Part shown: positions 42,222-50,786 of the stretch, piece by piece
How the letters are laid out: each line of letters starts with the position of its first letter
Numbering within the stretch: the first letter of the stretch is position 1
NCBI GenBank assembly: GCA_944384205.1
Contig: CALWSL010000003.1
Location: forward strand, 147,279-211,278
Length of the DNA stretch: 64,000 nt
Source: an uncultured Acetatifactor sp.
Lineage (GTDB): Bacteria > Bacillota > Clostridia > Lachnospirales > Lachnospiraceae
Direction: 5' to 3'
Notes under the pieces: generated by a model
Seen by the model: only the letters and a program-made list of their open reading frames with translations
Told to the model about the DNA's origin: nothing
The model's database searches: none
Position numbers and translations under genes: made by a program

Positions 42222-43676
42222 ATGGAAGTTGTATTTCTGAACCTGTTAAACAGGAGTATTACGGCAGGCTGGCTGATATTGGCGGTGTCAGTACTTCGTG
42301 TGATACTGAAAAAAGCCCCGAAAACCATCAGGTGCGTATTATGGGCGCTGGTGGGTGTCCGTCTTATCTGTCCTTTTTCCTTTGAGAGCGTTCTGAGTCT
42401 GATACCAAGTGCAGAAACGATTCCGCAGGAAATTTTGTATGTGCAGGAGCCTGCGATAGAAAGCGGGGTCAGCACATTAAATCAGGTTATAAATCCAATC
42501 ATATCAAAGAGCTTTGCACCGAATGAAGGGGACAGTGTGAATCCTTTGCAGACTGTTGTCTATATTTCGTCTGTTATCTGGCTGGTGGGTCTGCTCGCCA
42601 TGATAATATACGCCGGGGTGAGTTTTCTGCGTATTCATGGAAAAGTAGCGGCATCCATGCAGCTGACAGACAACATATTTATTTGCGACTATATTGATAC
42701 TCCATTTATTTTCGGAATACTGCGACCAGGGATTTATTTACCCTCTGTTTTGGTCGGGGAGAAAGCAGTCTATGTGATTGCCCACGAAAAAGCCCATCTA
42801 AAGAGGCATGACCACTGGTGGAAGCCGTTAGGTTTTGTGCTGCTTTCCGTATATTGGTTCAATCCCGTCATATGGGTGGCTTATATTCTGCTTTGCAGGG
42901 ATATCGAGCTTGCCTGCGATGAAAGAGTTGTCAGAGAACTGGGAGAGTCAGACAAGAAAGCCTATTCAGATGCCTTGCTTTTTTGCAGCGTATCCCGCAA
43001 AATGATTGCTGCGTGTCCGCTGGCTTTCGGAGAAGTCGGAGTGAAAGAAAGAGTAAGGTCTGTATTGAATTATAAAAAGCCCACATTTTGGATGTTAGCG
43101 GTTGCCGCTGGGGCATGTATTATCGTGGCAGTGTGTTTTTTAACCAACCCCAAGAAAGAGGAGCAGGGAGAAAACATATCTGTTATGTCGGAAGAAATGG
43201 TTGGAGAGACAGACGATACCGATGCGGCAGCAGAGGATATCAATGCGGTAGAAGACAGTGATACCGTCCAAACAGAAAGCATTGATGCAGAAATTGCTGA
43301 ATTACTGGACACCATTGCCGCTCCACCAGAGCCCTATATGTCGGCTCCCGGTGACTATATTGCATTATATCGGGACGAGTATGATAAGCTGACAGAATAC
43401 GGCGAATTTACTTTGCGTTATTGCTTTACACAGTTTTTAATGGGAGAGCAGACGGATTTGCGGGGACATATCATGAAAAGCGCCTGTGAGGATATCATGG
43501 AAAGCTTGGGAGAACCCCGGTTGGAGGATAGTGTTTTTGCAACCGGTCAGGATTGGTTTGATGCGTTCCGGGCAAATGCAGAAAGTCTGGAAAGGCGGTA
43601 TGACAGGGAGGAATTAGAAAAAAATTATCCTGCATCCTGGCAGTTGATACAGACACTTCAAAAGATAAGGCAGTAG
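42222..43676 (+). CDS. BlaR1/MecR1-type M56 membrane metallopeptidase sensor
   Basis: This 484-residue integral membrane protease should cleave the co-encoded repressor. Helices lie at the N-terminus, around 110-130 and 200-225, plus one at about 285-305 (FWMLAVAAGACIIVAVCFL). The zinc site is H188-E-K-A-H192 in IAHEKAHLKRHDHWW, with the distal ELACDERV motif. The extracellular C-terminal part (about 305-484) is only 180 residues, has an acidic linker, and lacks the serine penicillin-binding domain of true BlaR1. The signal is therefore probably not a beta-lactam. It is the last gene under the BlaI-type operator. Confidence 0.88.
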   Translation: MEVVFLNLLNRSITAGWLILAVSVLRVILKKAPKTIRCVLWALVGVRLICPFSFESVLSLIPSAETIPQEILYVQEPAIESGVSTLNQVINPIISKSFAPNEGDSVNPLQTVVYISSVIWLVGLLAMIIYAGVSFLRIHGKVAASMQLTDNIFICDYIDTPFIFGILRPGIYLPSVLVGEKAVYVIAHEKAHLKRHDHWWKPLGFVLLSVYWFNPVIWVAYILLCRDIELACDERVVRELGESDKKAYSDALLFCSVSRKMIAACPLAFGEVGVKERVRSVLNYKKPTFWMLAVAAGACIIVAVCFLTNPKKEEQGENISVMSEEMVGETDDTDAAAEDINAVEDSDTVQTESIDAEIAELLDTIAAPPEPYMSAPGDYIALYRDEYDKLTEYGEFTLRYCFTQFLMGEQTDLRGHIMKSACEDIMESLGEPRLEDSVFATGQDWFDAFRANAESLERRYDREELEKNYPASWQLIQTLQKIRQ

Positions 43677-43761
43677 TATTTTACGAATCGACAGGCAACA
43701 CCCTTTCCCTCACCTTTTCATATATTAGAAAGAAGAATAATATATAAAGGTATGAAACTTG

Positions 43762-44664
43762 ATGGAAAATTATGTAGTATTATCCCTGGAAACCCATTTA
43801 TTTTTTGCAAGAATTATGAAGGAGCACAGTCTTTTTCTGGAAGCAGGCTTTATGTGCGCGGATAAGGCGTGGATTGAGCGGGTGGATTTATTCAGGAAAC
43901 GATTTGAAGACTTGCTGAGGGAAGTGGTAGAAATCAGCAATGGAAGAGTGGGCAGGAGGATTTTGGAATCCGACGAATTATTGACGGAGTTTACGATACC
44001 GGCGGAACGGCGCACGGAACAGTTAAGCGGAGTTGCTATTGACAGCAATATCTCCAGACAGACGGAGAAGTTGCGGGCAGGCTTTTGTAAGCAGGAGAAT
44101 GAGGAGCTTGTCAGAACTGTCCACAGATTAAATCAGAGAGCGATGCAGTTGTTGGACGGACTGATTCGTTTCAAAGAAAATATTTTAGATGAGGTGAGCA
44201 AAGGAAGGCTTTTTACTGCCAATTATCCTTTGCTCATTCAGCATATTTTAAGGGAAGCAAAGCTGTATCGCGCTACCGTCAATGAACTGATGAATCATAA
44301 AGAACTTTCCTATAAAAACCTGAGAAAAACGGAAGAATTCTGGAATCAGATTATGATGGAACACGCCCTGTTTATCAGAGGATTGTTGGACCCTACGGAG
44401 GAAGCTTTGATTGAGACGGCAGATAAGTTTGCCATGGACTATAAAAAACTTTTGGAGAAAGCAAGAAGACAGGACGACAGAGCTTTGGGACTTACGGAAG
44501 AAACCCTGAAGGAAACATTAAAGTACCGGGATTTTAAAGCCGCGGGAACAGAAGGCATTCTGGACACGAAAATTGCCTCCATTATAATGCCCCTGTTGGC
44601 GGATCATGTGCTGCGGGAAGCCAATCATTATATCCGCCTGTTGGAATCCGAATGTGAGGATTAA
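43762..44664 (+). CDS. DUF2935 protein, hemerythrin/ferritin-like
   Basis: This 300-residue cytosolic protein has two homologous four-helix bundles. Each has conserved His/Glu pairs, for example HLFFARIMKEHSLFLE near the start and FWNQIMMEHALFIRGLLD in the second half, plus ADHVLREANHYIRL near the end. Members of DUF2935 adopt a ferritin-like fold with a metal site; the function is unknown. The start is uncertain: ATG 43762 and the adjacent TTG 43759 differ by one residue, and the AAAGG site fits TTG slightly better. It lies 12 bases before the multicopper oxidase gene, so the two probably form an operon. Confidence 0.85.
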   Translation: MENYVVLSLETHLFFARIMKEHSLFLEAGFMCADKAWIERVDLFRKRFEDLLREVVEISNGRVGRRILESDELLTEFTIPAERRTEQLSGVAIDSNISRQTEKLRAGFCKQENEELVRTVHRLNQRAMQLLDGLIRFKENILDEVSKGRLFTANYPLLIQHILREAKLYRATVNELMNHKELSYKNLRKTEEFWNQIMMEHALFIRGLLDPTEEALIETADKFAMDYKKLLEKARRQDDRALGLTEETLKETLKYRDFKAAGTEGILDTKIASIIMPLLADHVLREANHYIRLLESECED

Positions 44665-44676
44665 GGGGGGATATAG

Positions 44677-47600
44677 ATGGAATTAGGAAATTATCCAAAG
44701 GAACAAAAAACCCGTTTCTACGAGATTGAGGCAATCGAGCTTCCGATTGTTTACAATAAATACGGCGACCATGACCCCAATGGTCTGATGTATGTGTTAA
44801 AGAAAGATGCGGACAGAATCAGGAAAGCGGCGCTGCAAAAATTTGCACTGGAGCCGCCGCAGCCCTGTGAGGAGGTAAAACCGCTGGTAATTCGTGCCAA
44901 TGTGGGGGATAAAATAGAAATTTCCTTTACCCATTTCTTAAAGCGTGCCTTGTCCATCCATGTACAGGGACTTCGCTATGATGTGCAGACCTCTGACGGA
45001 ACGAGCGTCGGGTGGAATCAGGATTCCACGACACAGAAAAAAGCCCTGTATACCTGGTATGCTGACGAGGAAGGGGTATTTTCCTTTCAGGATATGGGAG
45101 ATACGAGAAGCGGGGAAAACGGAACCAATGTGCACGGATTGTTTGGAGCCATTATTGTGGAGAAAGCAGAATCCGTCTGGCTTGACCCACAGACCGGAGC
45201 AGAATTGGAAAGCGGACTGTTTGCGGACATTTACCATCCGGTAAATCCGGCGTTTCGGGAGTATGCGGTCTTCTTTCATGATGAATTGGAGATAAAAGAT
45301 AAAGAGAGAAATCAGCCGGTAGACCCCCATACCGGACTGCCCTCTTCCACAACAGCCATCAGTTATCGTTCCGAGCCGATGCGGAACAGAATGCCTCTTA
45401 CGGGGGAACACAGCGACAGCGGAGAGGATATCTCCATGAGCTCCTGGGTCTACGGAGACCCGGCGCCGCCCATTTTGCGCGCCTATGTAGGGGACCCTTC
45501 AAAAATCCGTCTGATTCATGGCGGCGTGAAGGAGACTCATGTATTTCATTTGCACAACCATCAGTGGCGGTTGGAAGCTGACAATCCCAATTCCACCATT
45601 GTGGATTCGGTTTCCATCAGTCCTCAGGAATGCTATACGCTGGACATTCTGCACGGAGCGGGAAGCCTGAACGGAACCATAGGAGATGTGATTTTCCATT
45701 GTCATTTGTATCCGCATTTTCACGAGGGGATGTGGACTCTCTGGCGGATACATGACAGGCTTGAGGATGGAACGGGAACGCTGCCGGACGGAACCCCCAT
45801 ACCGCCGCTTTTGCCGTTAAAGGACCGCAGGATGCCGCCGAAAAAGGATAAACTTCATCCGGGATATCCCGGGTTTATCAACGGAACAGTGGGCGAGGCG
45901 CCTTTGCAGCCGCCGTTTGGAATTTTGAACCCTGACGGAAGCAATAAGATAGTTCCGACAGAAATGGAACGCGCAAATTTTGCGAAAGGCTTTAAGCCGG
46001 GCGCTCTTTACTGTGATACCTGTCCCTGTCATACCCAAGGGTGCTGCGATGAAAAGGTGAAAATTTTTGAAATCGCTCTGATACAGGCAAAGGTTATTTA
46101 TAACCGCTACGGGTGGAATGACCCTCAGGGAAGATTTTTCGTCATGAAGGAGGAACTTAAGAAGCACGGAGGCTTGGATGCTTATATCAAAAAGATAGAA
46201 AACGGCAGCATTTGTGCGGAACCTCTTGTAATCCGGGCAAACGCAGGAGACTGTGTGGAAATCCGCCTGACGAATTTACTTCCGGAATATATAGAGGAAA
46301 GTCCCTTTCAGATGAAAACCAGAACCGATATCGCAGGATTTCATATCCATCTGGTAAAATTTGACACCATAGTGTCGGACGGCGCAGCAAACGGCTGGAA
46401 CAATATCGCAGGGGCAAGACAGTATGAAACACTGATTGAACGCTTTTTTCTGAATACGGAGCTTAACACGGTATTTTTCCATGACCACCTGTTTGCCAAT
46501 TCCCATCAGCAGCACGGTGTTTTCGGTGCGCTTCTGGTAGAAGAAGCGGGGGCTACCTTCCATGACGTCCGTACGGGGGAGAAAATCAATTATGGAACCA
46601 AAGCCGTCATAAAAAGAAGGGATGGAACTTCCTTCCGGGAGTTTGCACTGTTTGTCCATGATTTTGCATTGTTGTTTGATAAGGACGGAAATCCGTTGAA
46701 TCCTCCTGCGGTTCCCGGCTCTCACGATGATCCCGGTGCAATGGGCATTAATTACCGCTCGGAGCCTATGAGGGAGCGTCTGAAAGGAAACAGTGACCCT
46801 GCATATGTTTTCAGCTCCATTGTGCATAAGGATCCTGCAACGCCGATTCTGGAAACCTATCCCAGTGATGAAATGATGATTCGTCTGTTGGATGGAGCAC
46901 ATGAAGAACAGCATGCTTTTAATCTCACCGGAATGAGCTGGAAACGGGAGATTGGCGAAGCGGCATCCCCTGATGTGGCAGCCCAGACACTGGGAATATC
47001 GGAAGCTTTCAATATTCATATTACGAAGCGGTATGAGCCGGGGGATTATCTTTATTATTTTGGTGGAATTGACGATGTGTGGCTGGGACTATGGGGAATT
47101 ATCAGGGCGTATGACCATCCGAGGAAACGGTTAAAGCCCCTCTGTAAGGCTTCAGGGCACTTGCTGCCGCTTCCGGCATGTCCGGGAAAAGGGGCGGTGA
47201 TCCGGAAATATGAGATTGCGGCAATTCAGAGCAGGATTTCCTATAACCGGTATGGGGATCATGACCCGGACGGACTTCTGTTTGTGCCGATGGAGGACGC
47301 TGAAGCGGTACTGTGCGGGAAAAAAGAGCCCAAACCTCTGATTTTACGGGCAAATGCGGGAGACTGGATAGAAGTTACGCTGCACAATCTCTTTGACAGA
47401 GAAAAGCCTGTCCCCTATTTTGATTATCCGAGCGTACCTCTTGATATGCCCCACAAGCCATCCATGCGCGTGTCCCTGAATCCCCAGTTTTTACAATATG
47501 ATGTAATTTGCGATTCCGGCATCAATGTGGGCTATAACAATCGGGAACAGACAGTGGGACCGGGAGAAAGCAAAAAATACCTGTGGCATGCGGATCGGGA

Positions 47601-48342
47601 ATACGGATGCTGTATTCTGCAATCCTTCGGCGACATGCGCAATCACCGATACCATGGTCTGTTTGGGGCGATTATCATCGAACCGCCGGGGGCAAAGTGG
47701 TATCAGAGCTGTTGCTTGGAAAAGGCATCTCATGAGGAGGAGGCTGTGATTACCGCAAGCGGAACAGAAAGCTTCCGGGAGTGTGTGGTGTTTGTTCAGA
47801 ACGGAATCCGCCTGCTGGATAAGGAAGGCAATCTGATTAAGACGACTGTCACGGAGGACGGGGAAGCGCCGGATGCGGAGGATACGGGAGAAAAAGGCTA
47901 TAATTATCGTTCCGAGCGGTTTGCCAATCGGTTAAAAAAGGATAACAGAATTTCCAAAGTGTTCAGCAGCCGTATCCATGGCGACCCTGCAACGCCCCTT
48001 TTTAAGGCATATGCGGGAGAGCGGGTGATTTTCCGAACCATGATGCCTGCGGATAAGCCGCGAAATACAAGCTTTGTGATTCACGGAAATCGGTGGAAGG
48101 AACAGCCCGATAATCCGTACTCCCGAATCATTCCCATGCAGGGAGCGGTCAGCATCGGAAATACCTTCAATATGGAGTTAAAGGATGGAGCAGGCTGTCC
48201 GGGGGATTACCTATACCGTTCGGGAGGTCTGAAATGGGATTTGGAATCCGGCATGTGGGGCATTTTCAGAGTGCTGAAGAAGGGAATCGGATGTAAATGC
48301 AGAAATATCTGCAGAAAAGTTATGGATTGTGTAGGGAAATAA
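44677..48342 (+). CDS. Six-domain multicopper oxidase, MnxG-like
   Basis: The 1221-residue protein consists of three tandem units, each with two cupredoxin domains and beginning Y-E-I or F-E-I-A-x-I-x (near residues 15, 460 and 845). A complete copper site is visible: H288-x2-H291-x-H293 and H341-C342-H343-x3-H347 with axial M352 (domain 2), plus H556-x-H558 and H602-x-H604 (domain 3). The other units keep the fold but have lost most ligands. Length and six-domain layout match MnxG of manganese-oxidising Bacillus and ceruloplasmin. The protein has no signal peptide. A cysteine cluster CDTCPCHTQGCC (about 447-458) links units 1 and 2. The substrate is unknown. Confidence 0.85.
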   Translation: MELGNYPKEQKTRFYEIEAIELPIVYNKYGDHDPNGLMYVLKKDADRIRKAALQKFALEPPQPCEEVKPLVIRANVGDKIEISFTHFLKRALSIHVQGLRYDVQTSDGTSVGWNQDSTTQKKALYTWYADEEGVFSFQDMGDTRSGENGTNVHGLFGAIIVEKAESVWLDPQTGAELESGLFADIYHPVNPAFREYAVFFHDELEIKDKERNQPVDPHTGLPSSTTAISYRSEPMRNRMPLTGEHSDSGEDISMSSWVYGDPAPPILRAYVGDPSKIRLIHGGVKETHVFHLHNHQWRLEADNPNSTIVDSVSISPQECYTLDILHGAGSLNGTIGDVIFHCHLYPHFHEGMWTLWRIHDRLEDGTGTLPDGTPIPPLLPLKDRRMPPKKDKLHPGYPGFINGTVGEAPLQPPFGILNPDGSNKIVPTEMERANFAKGFKPGALYCDTCPCHTQGCCDEKVKIFEIALIQAKVIYNRYGWNDPQGRFFVMKEELKKHGGLDAYIKKIENGSICAEPLVIRANAGDCVEIRLTNLLPEYIEESPFQMKTRTDIAGFHIHLVKFDTIVSDGAANGWNNIAGARQYETLIERFFLNTELNTVFFHDHLFANSHQQHGVFGALLVEEAGATFHDVRTGEKINYGTKAVIKRRDGTSFREFALFVHDFALLFDKDGNPLNPPAVPGSHDDPGAMGINYRSEPMRERLKGNSDPAYVFSSIVHKDPATPILETYPSDEMMIRLLDGAHEEQHAFNLTGMSWKREIGEAASPDVAAQTLGISEAFNIHITKRYEPGDYLYYFGGIDDVWLGLWGIIRAYDHPRKRLKPLCKASGHLLPLPACPGKGAVIRKYEIAAIQSRISYNRYGDHDPDGLLFVPMEDAEAVLCGKKEPKPLILRANAGDWIEVTLHNLFDREKPVPYFDYPSVPLDMPHKPSMRVSLNPQFLQYDVICDSGINVGYNNREQTVGPGESKKYLWHADREYGCCILQSFGDMRNHRYHGLFGAIIIEPPGAKWYQSCCLEKASHEEEAVITASGTESFRECVVFVQNGIRLLDKEGNLIKTTVTEDGEAPDAEDTGEKGYNYRSERFANRLKKDNRISKVFSSRIHGDPATPLFKAYAGERVIFRTMMPADKPRNTSFVIHGNRWKEQPDNPYSRIIPMQGAVSIGNTFNMELKDGAGCPGDYLYRSGGLKWDLESGMWGIFRVLKKGIGCKCRNICRKVMDCVGK

Positions 48343-48404
48343 GTCCCCTTTATGATATACTTTAAATACTGGAGAAAAATAAGGATAGGGAAAGAGGAGT
48401 ACCA

Positions 48405-49154
48405 ATGAGAAAGGAAAACCGGTATTTATATCTTGACAGTCTGCGGGGGCTTACTTTAATTAGTATGATACTGTATCACACCATATGGGATTTGGTTCAT
48501 ATCGCAGGAGTAAAGCTTGACTGGTTTGGCACGGATGCGGCATATATCTGGCAGCAGAGTATTTGCTGGACATTTATTCTGCTGTCAGGTTTTTGCTGGT
48601 CTATGGGCAGGAGGAAAGCGAAGAGAGGTTGCATTGTATTCGGAGCCGGAATCCTTGTTATGGCGGTGACATGGATTGTTCTTCCAACACAGCGGGTCAT
48701 ATTTGGAATCTTAACGCTGCTTGGCACCTGTATGCTGCTTATGATTCCCATGGAAAAAATAATGCGCAGAATTCCCCCAACGATTGGGGTTCTTTCGTCT
48801 ATGGTCTTTTTTCTGCTGACGAAGAATCTGAACAGCGGATATCTTGGAATTGGCGGGATGAATCTGATTGCGCTGCCAAAATCCTTATATGATTGCGGAT
48901 ATGTTATGACCTTTCTGGGATTTATGGACAAGGATTTTTATTCCACGGATTATTTTTCATTGTTTCCCTGGATATTTTTGTTCCTGGCAGGATACTTTTT
49001 GTACCGCATTGCGAAGGACAATGGCGTTCTTGACCATGCAGGCTTAAACCGTCTGGGAAACAAGCCTCTCGCCTGTCTGGGAAGGCATTCGCTGCTTATT
49101 TATCTGCTGCACCAGCCCATTATTTATTTTGTCGTTATCGTTTGCTTTGAATAG
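48405..49154 (+). CDS. DUF1624/HGSNAT-like membrane protein
   Basis: The 249-residue protein has about seven membrane helices and starts RYLYLDSLRGLTLISMILYHTIWDL, the signature of the heparan-alpha-glucosaminide N-acetyltransferase-like family (DUF1624). The conserved histidine in YHTIWD is the likely acetyl carrier or catalytic residue. The C-terminal GRHSLLIYLLHQPIIYF matches acyltransferase-3-like ends. It probably transfers acyl groups across the membrane to a sugar or lipid, but the acceptor is unknown. The ribosome site GAGGAG precedes the ATG. Confidence 0.85.
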   Translation: MRKENRYLYLDSLRGLTLISMILYHTIWDLVHIAGVKLDWFGTDAAYIWQQSICWTFILLSGFCWSMGRRKAKRGCIVFGAGILVMAVTWIVLPTQRVIFGILTLLGTCMLLMIPMEKIMRRIPPTIGVLSSMVFFLLTKNLNSGYLGIGGMNLIALPKSLYDCGYVMTFLGFMDKDFYSTDYFSLFPWIFLFLAGYFLYRIAKDNGVLDHAGLNRLGNKPLACLGRHSLLIYLLHQPIIYFVVIVCFE

Positions 49155-49244
49155 TGAAACACAGTTTTTTCACATTTTTATCAATTATCCGAAACATTTT
49201 TCTCTTATACTTGGGATACAGAATAACATTTAGGAGGTCCCGAG

Positions 49245-50786
49245 GTGAAGATAAGAGATTTTTGCACAACACATAAAAAGAGGATTGTCGTCATCGCAAT
49301 AGCATTAGTGACTGTACTGGTCATCGCGGGAGGCGCAGTCTTCTTTTTTCTGTGGAAAAACGGCGGGAGCGGCGTTTCGTTTGGAACAGGTGATTTCATG
49401 ATGGGAGACGTCGCTGTCGGTGAAAATATGGTAAGTGCGTCCGGTGTCACAAGTGTGGGAATTACACAGGAGAATTTGGAAGTGGAGGGACTTAGTGAAG
49501 GACTTCTGATAGAGGAAGTCTATGTTTCGTCTGGTGATGAGCTTCAGGAGGGCGACAAAATTCTGAAGCTGTCCGAGGAGTCTGTTGCGCAGGCAAGGGA
49601 AGAACTGGAGGAGACCCTTCGGGATGCCGAACTGGCTTATCGCGCAGGCGTGATAGAGTATGAGCAGAACAAGATTACCATTGCGTATGACAGGGATATG
49701 GCAGTGCTGGCAGGACAGCAGGCACAGGAGGTCTACAATGAAACCATAGAAACTCTGTCCGACAGTGTAGAGAGGGCACAGGAGGAGCTTGACGAGACTA
49801 ATGAGCAGATAGCCGGGTATCGGGAGATGGTAAACGGTGACGATTACGAAACGACGTTTAAGGTGGCAGAATATAAAGAGCTGTATGATGAAAATCTGAA
49901 CCTCCTTACAACCAGAATGGAGGAATGGGGTGTTAGCTGGTCTCAGGTAGTATCGGGAGCAGGACAGACCGGAGGCGGCAATGGCAGCATGACCGAAATG
50001 GGAAATGTAAGAGCGGAAGGAAGCGTATCAGGATCCGATGCGGCGGCGCAGGTATCGTCAGATGTGTACTCTCAGTATGTGACGGTATTGCAGTCATTAT
50101 ATCGCGTGTTAGAGCAGAATCTGACGGATTATGAACAGGCGCTTTCGGATTACGAGGATGCGGTGGCAAATGCCAGGCTGAATTTACAGACTCTGGAGCT
50201 GAGTGTCAGCTCTTTAGAGGAAGCTTTAAATCAGGCAAAGTCCAATTATGAGACACAGGTGTTGCAGGCAAAGCTTACGTTAGAGCAGACGCTGGCAGCC
50301 GCAGAAAGGGCGGAGAGCGATTACGAGACTGCTATGGAAAAGGCGGAGAGTGATTATGAGACCTTAAAAGACGCCAAAGAAGATGCGGAAGAGAATTTAG
50401 CGTTGTTTGAGAGCAGCGTGGGAGACGGATATTATTATGCAGCCCAAAGCGGAAGTATTCTGCGTGTGATGGTGCAGCAGAATCAGTATCTTGCCAGCGA
50501 CGGGACCATTTTCATGTATACGGACCCTGAGACAATGACCGTTACGGTGTCTGTGGACCAGTCGGACATTGCACGGGTAGAGGTTGGCGATGAGGCATAC
50601 ATAGAATCTTCTGAGTATGGAAGCTTCAGGGGAAATGTGACGGAGATGAATCCTGTATCCCAGTCTGACAGCAGAACCAATGTTACCTATAATGTGACGG
50701 TTGCGTTGACAGGAGATATCGGTAATTTAGCCACGAATGAGACGGTTACGGTTATTTTCGGGAAAGGAGCTGCCAATGAAGAATAA
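49245..50786 (+). CDS. Efflux adaptor 1 of a tripartite-type ABC operon
   Basis: This 513-residue HlyD/MFP-family protein has a signal anchor (about 14-38) and a first lipoyl half near VYVSSGDELQEGDKILKLSE. A long coiled coil with a Gly/Ser-rich break (GGGNGSMTEMG, about 246) follows, then a second lipoyl/beta-barrel part ending in NETVTVIFGKG. It starts at GTG 49245 with AGGAGG seven bases upstream. It lacks the usual membrane-proximal domain of longer adaptors. It overlaps the next adaptor gene by 11 bases. Confidence 0.88.
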   Translation: MKIRDFCTTHKKRIVVIAIALVTVLVIAGGAVFFFLWKNGGSGVSFGTGDFMMGDVAVGENMVSASGVTSVGITQENLEVEGLSEGLLIEEVYVSSGDELQEGDKILKLSEESVAQAREELEETLRDAELAYRAGVIEYEQNKITIAYDRDMAVLAGQQAQEVYNETIETLSDSVERAQEELDETNEQIAGYREMVNGDDYETTFKVAEYKELYDENLNLLTTRMEEWGVSWSQVVSGAGQTGGGNGSMTEMGNVRAEGSVSGSDAAAQVSSDVYSQYVTVLQSLYRVLEQNLTDYEQALSDYEDAVANARLNLQTLELSVSSLEEALNQAKSNYETQVLQAKLTLEQTLAAAERAESDYETAMEKAESDYETLKDAKEDAEENLALFESSVGDGYYYAAQSGSILRVMVQQNQYLASDGTIFMYTDPETMTVTVSVDQSDIARVEVGDEAYIESSEYGSFRGNVTEMNPVSQSDSRTNVTYNVTVALTGDIGNLATNETVTVIFGKGAANEE

